Assembly: GCA_030550775.1 (NCBI GenBank)
Contig: JAUQOS010000006.1
Coordinates: forward strand, 1 to 51,466
DNA from: Armatimonadota bacterium
GTDB lineage: Bacteria; Armatimonadota; Fimbriimonadia; Fimbriimonadales; GBS-DC
Length of the DNA: 51,466 bases
Reading direction: 5' to 3'
Part shown: one piece after another, positions 40,205-49,416 of the stretch
Numbering within the stretch: the first letter of the stretch is position 1
Layout of the letters: each line of letters begins with the position of its first letter
Translations under genes and position numbers: made by a program
Notes under the pieces: model-generated
Seen by the model: only the letters and a program-made list of their open reading frames with translations
The model's database searches: none
Told to the model about the DNA's origin: nothing

Positions 40205-42328
40205 CTATTGTGAGAGCAATCCTCCACTCGCTGGAGCGAGATGTTCCATATGTTGAGCAAGCCAGTGCGCGAGGGCATCCAAAGAGTCGAAAATCGGCAT
40301 GCCTGGGGGTAGGTTATTCAGAATTTCGGTGCCGTAGGCGCGAGTGCGCATGCGCGGGTCCAGAATCGCCACGATGCCCACATCGGTGCTGCGGCGAATC
40401 AGTCGCCCAAAGCCCTGACGCATCTGCAGCTTGGCAAGTGGCAGTGTCCAGAGGCGGAAGGCGTCCTCACCGCGCGCCTCGAACCACGCATGCCGCGCCC
40501 GCTGTAGGGGTGTCGTGGGCACTTCAAACGGAATGCGCGTGAGAATTAGGTTCGAGAGCGTTTCGCCAGGCGCGTCGAAACCCGTCCAGAACGAGCGCAG
40601 TCCGAACAGCACTGAGTGTACATCCTCGCGGAACTGCTTGGAGAGGTCGGCGTTAGAGCTGTCGCCCTGCATTAGGATTCGAAGGTCGGGCAGCGGGGGG
40701 AGATGCTTAGCAACTTCGTGCATTTCGTGGCGCGAGGCGAACAGCACCAGCGCGCGCCCGTGCGTGAGGCGCAGCAAGGCACCGATCTGCTCGGCAAGCG
40801 CGGCATAGTACTCGTTGGCGCGTGGAGCTTGCGGATGGGAAGGTGGTTCAGGTATCACGCCCACAGGGGGTAAATAGAGCGCGCACTGCTCACGGTAGTT
40901 GAACACGGGGGGCAGCTGGAGCCGGTAGGGTGTCTCCAGCCCTAACTGCTGCACGAAAAAGTCGAACTGCCCATCAATGGTAAGGGTCGCGCTCATCAGC
41001 AGGCTGGGGCGTTTTTGCCACAAGTGCTGGTTGAGCCATGCTGCAACCTGAAGCGGCTCAAAGCATGCCCGCCACCCCTCCGACGCAGGTTCTACCCAAC
41101 AAACGCCCTCAGGCGGCTCCGCCAAGCGACCAAGGCTGGCATGTATTTGCGCAAAGCCCGGACTAAACTGCAGCAACACCTCTGCCACTGCGTGGCGTTC
41201 GGCGTCTGTGAGTTGGCCGCGCATGGTTTGCACGGTTTGGCTCAGCTCTTGGTAAAGCGTGCGGATTTCCGCACGAAGCGTCTGCGCCAAGTGCTCCACG
41301 AGGGCGTGGAGTTCGGGGCGATATGCGCGGCGCAAAGCGGGCATCTCTGCCAGTTCTGCGGGCGTAACGCGCGTGGCAGTCCCGTGGCTCGGCAAGTCGG
41401 GCATCTGTGTCTGCTCCCACGCTTCGCGACATCGCTGCCCGAACTGCTCCACCAGCTTTTGTACCGACAAGATAAACCCAAGCGGCGGTTTTTCCGAATC
41501 CAACGCGGCGCCGATTTGATTGCCGAGCGTCGCAGCGTAGGCAATCAGTGAGTCAATAAACTCCTTGTCTAAGTCAAACTCCAACGCGCTACCAGCAGCG
41601 TCCAGCAGGTCGTGTGCCTCGTCCACGATAAGGTAGTCGTAATCGTCCAGCAACGACAGTTTGTCGTCGGTGGCTTGACGCACGATAGCGTCGGTAAGCA
41701 CGAAGGCGTGGTTGGTGATAACGATACTGGCTTGTGCAGCGCGTCGCCGGGCGGCGTAGTAGAAGCACGATTGGTAGTATGGGCACACTCGCGCGCGGCA
41801 GGCAGGGGGCGCGGCGATTTGCTCCCACACGCCCTGTTTGAAGCGGAGCGGCACGCCCTTGCGTCGTAAGAACTCGTCCAGCTCCGCTTCCACGCCCTCT
41901 TGGGCAACTGCGCTCCACTCGCGCAGATAGCGTACGAGTTCAGGGCGTACCTGTTGAAGTGCCTTGCCCCGAATCGCATCCAAGCATGCGTAGCGGCTGC
42001 GCCCCATCGCCAGCGCCACCGATGGCGCCTCCGGAAATAGGCTCAGCGCGAAGGGCAAATCTTTGCGCCAATATTGCTCCGCCAGCACATTGGTGTAGGT
42101 GCTAATCACGACGCGCTTTTTTTCGCTGAGCACAAGGGCGATGGTGGGCAGCAGCACCGCAAGGCTTTTGCCAACACCCGTTGGGGCTTCCACCAGCGCG
42201 GAAGTTTGACTCTCTAACCGCTCGCACACAAAGCGTGCCATGTCGCGTTGCACAGGGCGCATTTCAAACCCAGGTTGCGCTTCTAGGCGCGCAAACGCGG
42301 CTTCTACCGTCCCCCACAAATGACTCAT
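40205..42328 (-). CDS. DinG/XPD-type iron-sulfur superfamily 2 helicase
   Basis: A 707-residue helicase from the ATG at 42328. Motifs: VQRDMARFVCERL (Q-like), Walker A VEAPTGVGKSLAVLLP, STYTNVLAEQYW, Walker B LIVDEAHDLLDAAGS, VLFGLRSFWTGFDAPGETLSNLILTRIPF and QGFGRLIRRSTDVGIVAILDPR. Four Cys for a 4Fe-4S cluster sit between motifs I and II (RYACLDAI, ACRARVCPYYQSCFYY), as in DinG and XPD. It unwinds DNA 5' to 3' in repair or replication-conflict processing. TACAAT lies 8 nt before the ATG with no ribosome-binding site. It is divergent from the alkyltransferase-like gene, with roughly 50 nt between starts. Confidence 0.93.
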   Translation of the reverse strand: MSHLWGTVEAAFARLEAQPGFEMRPVQRDMARFVCERLESQTSALVEAPTGVGKSLAVLLPTIALVLSEKKRVVISTYTNVLAEQYWRKDLPFALSLFPEAPSVALAMGRSRYACLDAIRGKALQQVRPELVRYLREWSAVAQEGVEAELDEFLRRKGVPLRFKQGVWEQIAAPPACRARVCPYYQSCFYYAARRRAAQASIVITNHAFVLTDAIVRQATDDKLSLLDDYDYLIVDEAHDLLDAAGSALEFDLDKEFIDSLIAYAATLGNQIGAALDSEKPPLGFILSVQKLVEQFGQRCREAWEQTQMPDLPSHGTATRVTPAELAEMPALRRAYRPELHALVEHLAQTLRAEIRTLYQELSQTVQTMRGQLTDAERHAVAEVLLQFSPGFAQIHASLGRLAEPPEGVCWVEPASEGWRACFEPLQVAAWLNQHLWQKRPSLLMSATLTIDGQFDFFVQQLGLETPYRLQLPPVFNYREQCALYLPPVGVIPEPPSHPQAPRANEYYAALAEQIGALLRLTHGRALVLFASRHEMHEVAKHLPPLPDLRILMQGDSSNADLSKQFREDVHSVLFGLRSFWTGFDAPGETLSNLILTRIPFEVPTTPLQRARHAWFEARGEDAFRLWTLPLAKLQMRQGFGRLIRRSTDVGIVAILDPRMRTRAYGTEILNNLPPGMPIFDSLDALAHWLAQHMEHLAPASGGLLSQ

Positions 42329-42380
42329 AGCACCAAATTGTACCTCGATTTTGCCCGTTGTTGTGGGGTACAACTTTCAG

Positions 42381-42719
42381 GTGGCAGTTGCCGAGCAAGC
42401 GGGGCGTGTGTATGCCCTGGTGCGCCGCATTCCTCCGGGCAAGGTGGTCAGCTACGGGCAGCTGGCTGCCCTTTGTCCGCCGCTTACCCCACGCCATGTG
42501 GGGCAGCTGATGGCGCGTGCCCTCGCGAGCGAACTGCCCTGGTGGCGTGTGGTGGGCAGCGACGGCCGCTTGCGCACCCTTCGGCGCGACCCAATGCTTG
42601 CTCAGCTGCAGCGCACCCTGCTCCTGCGCGAAGGCGTCCAGTTCACGCCCGACGGACGCGTCGCTATGACGCCCGAACAAGTTGCCAACCTTGCAACCTT
42701 TGAGGTAGAATTGCCGTAG
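42381..42719 (+). CDS. Alkyltransferase-like protein (ATL, Cys-less MGMT homologue)
   Basis: About 112 residues from the GTG at 42381. TACAAC lies 6 nt upstream, so the transcript may start at the GTG itself; the ORF track uses a TTG at 42351. VYALVRRIPPGKVVSYGQLAALCPP and ALASELPWWRVVGSDGRLRT match the MGMT DNA-binding fold, but the active-site PCHRVV motif is PWWRVV, with Trp in place of Cys. ATL proteins of this type bind O6-alkylguanine without repairing it and recruit nucleotide-excision repair. Divergence from a DinG/XPD-type helicase gene fits a repair neighbourhood. Confidence 0.85.
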   Translation: MAVAEQAGRVYALVRRIPPGKVVSYGQLAALCPPLTPRHVGQLMARALASELPWWRVVGSDGRLRTLRRDPMLAQLQRTLLLREGVQFTPDGRVAMTPEQVANLATFEVELP

Positions 42720-42743
42720 TATAGGTGAGGAGGTCTTTTCCGC

Positions 42744-44423
42744 ATGGCACGCCGTTATGACGACGAGTTCGAATTGCCCGAGACCCAAATCCGCGCTCTG
42801 GCAATTCTAGAAGAGATTATGCGTATCGCGCCTCGCGACGACCTGCGCCTGCGTCAGCTCTTGCGCTTGCTGCAACACCAACTCGAAGTTGACGAAAGGC
42901 AGATGCAAGAGGCAATGCAGGTGATTCAGGAATACGAAGAGGCGTATCAAAAACTGACCAGCCCTGCCAACCGCATCGGTGTCTTTTTAGACAAGCCCGA
43001 CGAAGGCGTGGCGTTGATTGCTGTTGGCGATAGCGAGTATTACGCCAACATCGACCCTAAGCTGGAGAACCCCAACTTCAAAGTGGGCACGCGCGTGAAG
43101 GTCAACGAAGCCTTTGCGGTCATCGGCGACTTGGGCTACCACCCTGCAGGACCTGTGGTGAAGGTGCAAGAGGTACTGGAGGGTGGTCGCCTGCGCGTTG
43201 GCTCCGACCCGCAAGGGATGACCTCGCGCGTGGTGTTCCGCGCCACCGACCTGATGGACGCACCTATCAAGCCCGGCGACGAAGTGCGCCTCGAACCCAA
43301 CTACAAAGTCGCCATCGAGCACATTCCGCATCAGGAGGTGCGCGACTACTACTTCGAAGAAGTGCCACCCATCGAATGGAGCCAAATCGGTGGTCAAGAA
43401 GAAGCCATCCGGCTCATCCGCGAGACCATCGAGCTACCGTTGCTGCATCCCGAAATCTACCAGAAGTTCGAGAAGCAACCGCTCAAGGGCATCCTGCTGT
43501 ACGGTCCGCCCGGCTGCGGCAAGACGCTAATTGGCAAAGCAACCGCCTACAACCTCACGCGCCAATACTCCGAGCGGCTGGGCAAGCCCGTAAAAGAGTA
43601 CTTTATGTATATCAGCGGTCCCAAGATTCTCAACATGTGGCTGGGCGAGACAGAGCGCATGGTGCGCGAGATTTTCGCTATTGCCCGCGAGAAGGCGCGC
43701 GAGGGCTACCTTGTGTTCATCTTCATCGACGAGGCGGAGTCAATCTTGCGCACGCGCAGTTCGGGCAAATGGCTCAACATCTCCAACACGGTCGTGCCGC
43801 AGTTCTGCGCCGAGATGGACGGCTTGGTGAGCCTTGAGAATGTGGTGGTGATGCTGACCTCCAACCGCCCCGACTACATCGACCCAGCGATTTTGCGCCC
43901 CGGACGCATTGACCGCAAGGTGAAGGTGCGCCGCCCCGACCGCGACGCCACGCGCGAAATCTTTGCTATCTACATCACGCCCACGCTACCGCTCGATCCA
44001 GACTTCGTGCGCGAGTACGACTCGCCCGCAGAGGCACGCGAGTGCCTTATCGAGCAAGCCGTGCAGTACCTGTGGCGCAAAGCGCCCGATACTGAGTTCC
44101 TGCAGGTGTACCTGCGTAATGGCGGCGTGGAAACCCTCTACTGGCGCGATTTGGTCAGCGGCGCGCTCATCAAGTCGGTGGTAGATCGCGCGAAAGAGTT
44201 CGCCATCCGCCGCGCTATTGAGGAACCCCACAAGGAGCACGGCATCCGCCCTGACGACCTCAAGCGCGCGATTGAAATGGAATACCGCGAAAACGAAATC
44301 TTCCCCAAATCGGATGTGATGGAAGACTGGCTCAAACTTATTGACTACGAGCCAGAGAATGTGGCGAGCGTAAAGCCCATCCGCCCTGGCACCACCGACG
44401 ACCTGCGCAGAACGGTTATCTGA
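42744..44423 (+). CDS. Mpa/ARC-type proteasomal AAA ATPase
   Basis: A 559-residue ring ATPase. An N-terminal coiled coil (about residues 15-75) precedes an OB-like interdomain (PANRIGVFLDKPDEGVALIAVGDSEYYANIDPKLENPNFKVGTRVKVNEAFAVIGDLG). The AAA module has IEWSQIGGQEEAIRLIRETIELPLLHPEIYQKFEKQPLKGILLYGPPGCGKTLIGKA, Walker B VFIFIDEAESILRTR, NTVVPQFCAEMDGL and ARG-finger region NRPDYIDPAILRPGRIDRKVKVRRP. Homologues unfold Pup- or UBact-tagged proteins for the 20S core. It ends DDLRRTVI, with no terminal HbYX or QYL docking motif. No proteasome subunit, ligase or tag gene is visible nearby. GAGGAGGT lies 9 nt before the ATG. Confidence 0.92.
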   Translation: MARRYDDEFELPETQIRALAILEEIMRIAPRDDLRLRQLLRLLQHQLEVDERQMQEAMQVIQEYEEAYQKLTSPANRIGVFLDKPDEGVALIAVGDSEYYANIDPKLENPNFKVGTRVKVNEAFAVIGDLGYHPAGPVVKVQEVLEGGRLRVGSDPQGMTSRVVFRATDLMDAPIKPGDEVRLEPNYKVAIEHIPHQEVRDYYFEEVPPIEWSQIGGQEEAIRLIRETIELPLLHPEIYQKFEKQPLKGILLYGPPGCGKTLIGKATAYNLTRQYSERLGKPVKEYFMYISGPKILNMWLGETERMVREIFAIAREKAREGYLVFIFIDEAESILRTRSSGKWLNISNTVVPQFCAEMDGLVSLENVVVMLTSNRPDYIDPAILRPGRIDRKVKVRRPDRDATREIFAIYITPTLPLDPDFVREYDSPAEARECLIEQAVQYLWRKAPDTEFLQVYLRNGGVETLYWRDLVSGALIKSVVDRAKEFAIRRAIEEPHKEHGIRPDDLKRAIEMEYRENEIFPKSDVMEDWLKLIDYEPENVASVKPIRPGTTDDLRRTVI

Positions 44424-44448
44424 CGCGCCTCACCGCCGCAGTGAGCAC

Positions 44449-44473
44449 AGGGGCAGGTGCCAAACCTGCCCCT
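44449..44473 (+). terminator. Terminator after the AAA ATPase gene
   Basis: AGGGGCAGGT-GCCAA-ACCTGCCCCT is a perfect ten-pair stem 26 nt after the stop, followed by CGTGCGTTTGT. The rest of the gap to 44608 holds no supported gene. Confidence 0.65.
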
Positions 44474-44608
44474 CGTGCGTTTGTAAAAGTCAGCGCACCT
44501 ACACTCTGCCAACCAGTTGGCTCCGACTCGGGGCGTTGGCGCCACCTCCGTCACGAGAGGTAAAACACTATCCATCATTCCGAGTCGTCTAACGATGAGG
44601 AGGCCACG

Positions 44609-46615
44609 ATGAGACTGTACAAAGGATGGCTTGGCTTGGTGCTGGGCGCGCTATTCAACATCGCCACCCCTCAGCCTCCCCTGCCGATTACCCGTGTGGT
44701 GCTTTTCCGCAGTGGCGTGGGCTACATTGAGCGGTTCGGGCAGGTGAACGGCGAGGCAACACTCATCCTATCTATGCGCGAGGCGCAAATGAACGATCTG
44801 CTCAAGTCGCTGGTGCTGGTTGACTTCGATGGCGGGCAAATTTTGCCGGTGCAGTACACCCCGCGCGATCCGCTCAGCCGCACTCTGAGCGCGTTCGCTC
44901 TCAACATCGCCGACAACCCAAGCATGGAAACCCTGCTCGTGCGCCTGCGTGGCGCACCAATTGAGGTGCGAACGGCTCGTGAGACAGTGCAAGGCACTGT
45001 GTTGAGCATAGAAACGCGCAAGGTGCCTGCGGGCGAAGCAGTCGTGGAGCAAGCCTTTGTAAACCTAATGACGCGCGAGGGCCTGCGCTCGGTACCGCTT
45101 GACGAGGTGCGCCACCTGCGCCTGCGCGACGAACGCCTCCAAAAAGAGTTGCAAGAGGCGCTGGCAGCGTTGGGCACAGGACTGGATAACACACGCAAAG
45201 CGGTGGAGCTGCGCCTGCGCGGGCAAGGCACGCGTCGCGTGCTGATCGGCTACCTTACCGAAATGCCTTTATGGAAAATGACCTATCGCTTGGTGATTGG
45301 CGCGGGCGAGCCGCTACTGCAAGGCTGGGCAATCGTGGAAAACACCACCGACGAGGATTGGCGTGATGTGCGCGTGGAACTCGTGTCGGGGCGACCCGTG
45401 AGCTATGTGCTCAATCTCTACGAGCCAATTTATGTGCAACGCCCGCGCATGCCACTGCAGGCGGAAGCCCCTCTCGCCCCTGAAACCCCTGAGCTGGCGA
45501 TGAAAGCACCAGCTGCTGACACACCGTTCGAGGCACCCCCAGAGCCAGAGGCACCCGCGGCAGTAACGGACGGTCGCGCTCTCACTCGGCGTATGATGCG
45601 CGGCTTGGGCGAAGCAGAGACAGCCCTGCGCGAAAGCATTCTGGAAATGGCACGCGGACAAGAGCGTGGCGCACTGTTTGACTACCGAATCGAGCAGCCT
45701 GTAACCATCCTGCGCCAGCAATCAGCGATGTTGCCCGTACTCAGCCGCCCCATACAAGCCGAAACCGTGTCGCTATACAACCCCGCCAATCACCCAATGC
45801 ACCCCTTCTTCGGCATCAAGCTCACCAACACCACCGAGCTGACGCTGATGGAAGGCCCCGTCACAGTCTACTTAGACGGCTCATACGGAGGTGATGCACA
45901 GCTGCGCACTTTAGAACCCAAAGCAGAGCAAGTGCTTACCTTCGCACTCGACTTGGGCGTGGAGGTAGCCGTGGATCGGCAGCGCGAGACCACCCAGCAG
46001 GTGTCACTAAAGATAGTGCGCGGCGTGCTGGAACAAGAGACGCGCCTGCGCCGCGAAAGCGAGTACCGCATCCAGAACCGCGATTCCAAGCCGCGCACCT
46101 TGCTCATAGAACAGCCACTGGATGCGGCGTGGCAACTGGTAGAACCACAACCCGCTGAGCGCACCGCCACCTACTACCGATTTCGCCTTGTACTGCCCCC
46201 TCAACAAAACCAAACGCTGACAGTGGTGGAACAGCGCACCCTACAGCGCACATACGCCTTGCTCACTGCTGACCTCAACATCCTGCAGGTGTTCACAAAC
46301 GACACGCGCGTGAGTGAACCCATCCGGCGGGCGATTACCGAAATTCTCAACCGCCGCCGCGCAATCGACAACCTCGACAGCGCCATCCGCGCTCAGGAAG
46401 CGAAACTCAAAGCCATCACCGACGACCAAGCACGTATACGCGAAAACATGAAAGCCATTGACCGCACTTCCGAGCTGTATCGGCAATACCTCCAGAAGCT
46501 GGCACAGCAAGAGCGCGAGATCGAGCAAGCGCGCGCCGAAATCCAGCGGCTGAACGCCCAAAAAGCCCGCGCCCAACGCGAGCTGGAGGAGTATCTGGCT
46601 AATCTGAACCTTTGA
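44609..46615 (+). CDS. DUF4139-type exported protein with C-terminal coiled coil
   Basis: A 668-residue protein with a signal-type start (MRLYKGWLGLVLGALFNIATPQP). The middle carries YLTEMPLWKMTYRLVIGAGEPLLQGWAIVENTTDEDWRDVRVELVSGRPVSYVLNLYEP, the DUF4139 hallmark W...Y.L......L.G.A.V.N.TGEDW..V.L.L..G. Before it, LPITRVVLFRSGVGYIERFGQV opens a beta-rich domain. A Pro/Ala/Glu-rich linker (about residues 290-320) divides it. A coiled coil fills about residues 570-665 (RRRAIDNLDSAIRAQEAKLKAITDDQARIRENMKAIDR). Function is unknown; probably periplasmic or surface located. AGGAGGC lies 6 nt before the start. Confidence 0.86.
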   Translation: MRLYKGWLGLVLGALFNIATPQPPLPITRVVLFRSGVGYIERFGQVNGEATLILSMREAQMNDLLKSLVLVDFDGGQILPVQYTPRDPLSRTLSAFALNIADNPSMETLLVRLRGAPIEVRTARETVQGTVLSIETRKVPAGEAVVEQAFVNLMTREGLRSVPLDEVRHLRLRDERLQKELQEALAALGTGLDNTRKAVELRLRGQGTRRVLIGYLTEMPLWKMTYRLVIGAGEPLLQGWAIVENTTDEDWRDVRVELVSGRPVSYVLNLYEPIYVQRPRMPLQAEAPLAPETPELAMKAPAADTPFEAPPEPEAPAAVTDGRALTRRMMRGLGEAETALRESILEMARGQERGALFDYRIEQPVTILRQQSAMLPVLSRPIQAETVSLYNPANHPMHPFFGIKLTNTTELTLMEGPVTVYLDGSYGGDAQLRTLEPKAEQVLTFALDLGVEVAVDRQRETTQQVSLKIVRGVLEQETRLRRESEYRIQNRDSKPRTLLIEQPLDAAWQLVEPQPAERTATYYRFRLVLPPQQNQTLTVVEQRTLQRTYALLTADLNILQVFTNDTRVSEPIRRAITEILNRRRAIDNLDSAIRAQEAKLKAITDDQARIRENMKAIDRTSELYRQYLQKLAQQEREIEQARAEIQRLNAQKARAQRELEEYLANLNL

Positions 46616-47080
46616 GCCATTAGGGCGCCAAGGCAGCTAGACGAACGCTGCCTTGGGCTCAAAGAGGCTGCCGAGGGGCGAGGAATCTCCACTGTCCTTC
46701 TGCGCCGCAGGCGACGAATCTCAGAAAACCGACCCGTCGTTCCGAGACGAAGGCAAGGAATCCCGGGCTGGGCACGGCTAAGCCCCCTCGCTCCGCTCGG
46801 GGCAACAGGGTCGTTTTCGTGGCAGTAAGCCTGTTATTCCGAGCCACAGGTGCGGAACCTCAGAAACCGCTCGTGACGTCGGAGTGCGGCACACAGCAGG
46901 GCAAACTTATGCATACACGAAGCCGACCCGCGTCAGCTCAGCTTGTGCAGGTGGGTTTGGCTTGCAAAAGAACAGTTTCAGCCGTTTATCTACGAACGCG
47001 AGGTTTTGCCCTGCCGTGCCCTCGCGCCCTGGTTTCCCAAACACTCGCTGAGCATGTGAGTTAGGTACAATTTCTCAGGT
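46616..47080. repeat. 465-bp gap with dispersed palindromic repeats
   Basis: No gene is supported. Degenerate copies of the GAGGAATCTC / GTCGTTCCGAGACGAAGGCAAGGAATC family run through 46670-46770. AGCCCCCTCGCTCCGCTCGGGG (about 46782-46803) is the inverted partner of the repeat at 16196. CTGTTATTCCGAGCCACAGGTGCGGAACCTCAG follows at about 46830. An ORF at 46819-47064 crosses the repeats and has no protein-like features, so I reject it. Confidence 0.6.
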
Positions 47081-47716
47081 ATGGTAGAACACATCCGCAA
47101 GAGCTACGAGTTGGGCGAGCTTACGGAGGCAGCTGCGGGCGAGGATCCGTTCGCGTTGTTGCGCCAGTGGCTGCATGATGCCATAAACGCCGACATCGTC
47201 GAGCCAAACTCCATGTGCCTCGCCACAGTGGATGAGGCGGGCAACCCCGACGCACGCTTTGTGTTGCTACGCGGCTTCGACGAGCGCGGATTGGTGTTCT
47301 ACACAAACAGCCAAAGTGCCAAAGGCAAGCAGTTAGCGAATCATCCCTATGCGACGTTGGTGTTCTGGTGGGGCGCGCTGGAGCGCCAGGTGCGCATTCG
47401 GGGGCGCGTGGAGCCAGTAGAGGCTGCTGAAGCGGATGCCTACTTCGCTTCACGCCCCCGCGGACACCAGCTGGCAGCATGGGTCTCGCCACAAAGCGAA
47501 CCAGTGCCCAGCCGCGAATGGCTGGAAGCGCGCGCGGCTGCCGTAGAGTGCGAGTTTGAAGGGCGTGAGGTGCCCCGCCCGCCCTACTGGACAGGCTACC
47601 GCGTGGTGCCCGACACTTTTGAGTTCTGGCAAGGGCGGCGCAACCGCCTGCACGACCGCCTGCGCTACACGCGCCAGCCCGACGGTCGCTGGAAACGCGA
47701 ACGGCTCGCGCCATAA
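47081..47716 (+). CDS. pdxH: Pyridoxamine/pyridoxine 5'-phosphate oxidase
   Basis: A 211-residue FMN enzyme making pyridoxal 5'-phosphate. It begins VEHIRKSYELGELTEAAAGEDPFALLRQWLHDAINADIVEPNSMCLATVDEAGNPDARFVLLRGFDERGLVFYTNSQSAKGKQLANHPYATLVFWWGALERQVRIRGRVE, all strongly conserved for FMN and dimer contacts. It ends FWQGRRNRLHDRLRYTRQPDGRWKRERLAP, the canonical C-terminus that contacts FMN and substrate. Length is usual for the family. TACAAT lies 9 nt before the ATG with only AGGT in between, another leaderless candidate. Confidence 0.96.
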   Translation: MVEHIRKSYELGELTEAAAGEDPFALLRQWLHDAINADIVEPNSMCLATVDEAGNPDARFVLLRGFDERGLVFYTNSQSAKGKQLANHPYATLVFWWGALERQVRIRGRVEPVEAAEADAYFASRPRGHQLAAWVSPQSEPVPSREWLEARAAAVECEFEGREVPRPPYWTGYRVVPDTFEFWQGRRNRLHDRLRYTRQPDGRWKRERLAP

Positions 47717-47743
47717 CCCAAGTGCGGTATACTACCCGCGCCC

Positions 47744-48361
47744 ATGCACGCGCTCAAAGAGTGGACCCTACGCTTGGTGGAGCAGTATGGGCTGACGGGG
47801 CTGTTCGGTGTCGCCTTCGTGGAGTCGTCGTTTTTCCCCGTGCCGCCCGATGTGCTGATTATCGCCCTGCTGCTTGCCCCAAACGCACCCTCACCGTTCT
47901 GGGTTGCTACCATCTGCACAGTCGGTAGCGTGTTAGGCGCAGGCCTTGGCTGGCTGGTAGGTGCCTACGGGGGCTATCCACTGCTGCATAAGATGTTCAA
48001 AGAGGATAAGGTGCGCAAAGTTGAACAACTCTACAACCGTTACGGCGCCTACACGATTTTCATCGCGGCGTTCACGCCCATCCCCTACAAGGTGTTTACG
48101 ATTGCCAGCGGCGTGTTTCGGTTCAATCCCCTCACGATGATGGCGGTGAGCGTGGTGGGGCGCGGGGTACGCTTTTTCGCCGTGGCGTATTTGGTGTATT
48201 GGTTCGGCGACGCCGTCATCAAGCAGTTTGACCGCACCTTGCTGATTGGTACGGTGGTGTTTGTGCTCGCGGGGACAGCGTATGTCTACTACCGCACGCG
48301 CTACAGCAAAGTGCGACGGATTGCCCGCGAAATCGTTCAGAACGAGTCGACGGGCGAGTAG
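47744..48361 (+). CDS. YqaA/DedA-type SNARE-associated membrane protein
   Basis: A 205-residue membrane protein: YGLTGLFGVAFVESSFFPVPPDVLIIALLLA with the FPVPPD re-entrant motif, then TVGSVLGAGLGWLVGAYGGYPLLHKMF, YGAYTIFIAAFTPIPYKVFTIASGVFRFNPLTMMAVSVVGRGVRFF, and a final helix. This is the YqaA branch of the VTT/SNARE-assoc family, implicated in lipid scrambling or polyprenyl-phosphate recycling. TATACT lies 10 nt before the ATG and no ribosome-binding site is visible. Its last 25 nt overlap the convergent GNAT gene. Confidence 0.92.
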   Translation: MHALKEWTLRLVEQYGLTGLFGVAFVESSFFPVPPDVLIIALLLAPNAPSPFWVATICTVGSVLGAGLGWLVGAYGGYPLLHKMFKEDKVRKVEQLYNRYGAYTIFIAAFTPIPYKVFTIASGVFRFNPLTMMAVSVVGRGVRFFAVAYLVYWFGDAVIKQFDRTLLIGTVVFVLAGTAYVYYRTRYSKVRRIAREIVQNESTGE

Positions 48362-49416
48362 CATGAGCGACGCAGCTGGAAGTGCTCCTGCAGTTCAGGA
48401 GGCAGTTGCACGCCCTCTGGCAAGCGGATACCAAACAGCAGCGCCAGCGCCCCTGCCTGCCCGAACGCCTCAGGGTGCGCATAAGGAATGCCTGTCTGCT
48501 CCAGTGCCTCACGCACGCGCTGCCAACTGCAAATCCGCACCATCGCGCCACCTTGCCCCAGCCACTTCAGCGCGGTGAATACTTCAGGAACAAAGGGCGC
48601 CACATCAGCTTCCGGCAGGTACACCTGCAATGACGCACCCGCCGAGTGCGCAGAGTGGCTGGCAAAGCGCAACATCATCTGGAGGGCAGCGGTGTCGCGC
48701 GGGGCGCAGCCGACCTCTGCCAACCCCAGTGCACTCACGGTACGGTTGCCTTGAGTATCGGTCTCGTAGTGAGTTTCCAACGCGAGGTAACCGCGAGGGG
48801 TGCCAGTGTCATCTTCGGCGATATAGAACTTGTTGCGCCACGCGGGGTCGTGCCAGCGTGTCCACACACGCCAATAGGTATCGTCGCGTGCTACGCTGAG
48901 CGGATGGTCGGCGTAGAAATCGGCGTACCAGCGTTGGAGGTACGGCAGCTCGGTTTCATCAGCGACGCGAAATCGCCAGTTACCTAGCTCTGCAGGCTTG
49001 GGCACGGCTTCGTAGAGAGGTAGGGGCAGGCGTTCCCAACCCAGGCGCGCGTAAAACTCATGGATGCCCGTGAACAGCAAACCGAAGGTGAAATCTTCGC
49101 TGTCCATCACGGCGTGGAGGTCGCGCAGCAGCTGGCTGGCGAGGCCATGCCCCCGATACTCAGGGAGCGTCGCCACATTCGCGATGCCTGCCATCCACAC
49201 AGTATGCCCGTTGGCAAGGCGCACGGGGCGGCGCACCAGCTGCACGGCTGCGACCAATGTGCCGTCGACCTCGCAGACGCGGGTATAGTGGGGTTGCCAA
49301 TGGGTGTCTCGGAAATACCGCTCGAAGAAGTCTTCATTGGGCGAGAACACGCGCGCCCACAAGGTTAGGCACGCTTCCTGTTCCTCAGGACGCACCGCTC
49401 GGAAAATGGGCGTCAT
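48337..49416 (-). CDS. GNAT-family N-acetyltransferase
   Basis: A 359-residue protein. The GNAT core is N-terminal: FRAVRPEEQEACLTLWARVFSPNEDFFERYF, RVCEVDGTLVAAVQLVRRPVRLANG, and the acetyl-CoA motif WMAGIANVATLPEYRGHGLASQLLRDLHAVM (R/Q-x-x-G-x-G/A). Then FGLLFTGIHEFYARLGWERLPL. The C-terminal half, from about residue 150, is a second alpha/beta domain resembling the tandem-GNAT/Eis layout. The acceptor substrate is unknown. It overlaps the upstream zinc-ribbon gene by ATGA and the convergent YqaA gene by 25 nt. Confidence 0.88.
   Translation of the reverse strand: MTPIFRAVRPEEQEACLTLWARVFSPNEDFFERYFRDTHWQPHYTRVCEVDGTLVAAVQLVRRPVRLANGHTVWMAGIANVATLPEYRGHGLASQLLRDLHAVMDSEDFTFGLLFTGIHEFYARLGWERLPLPLYEAVPKPAELGNWRFRVADETELPYLQRWYADFYADHPLSVARDDTYWRVWTRWHDPAWRNKFYIAEDDTGTPRGYLALETHYETDTQGNRTVSALGLAEVGCAPRDTAALQMMLRFASHSAHSAGASLQVYLPEADVAPFVPEVFTALKWLGQGGAMVRICSWQRVREALEQTGIPYAHPEAFGQAGALALLFGIRLPEGVQLPPELQEHFQLRRSCYSPVDSF

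Noticed and set aside
46819-47064. Small ORF of 81 aa before pdxH
   Set aside because: It runs through the repeat family, has no ribosome-binding site and no protein-like pattern.
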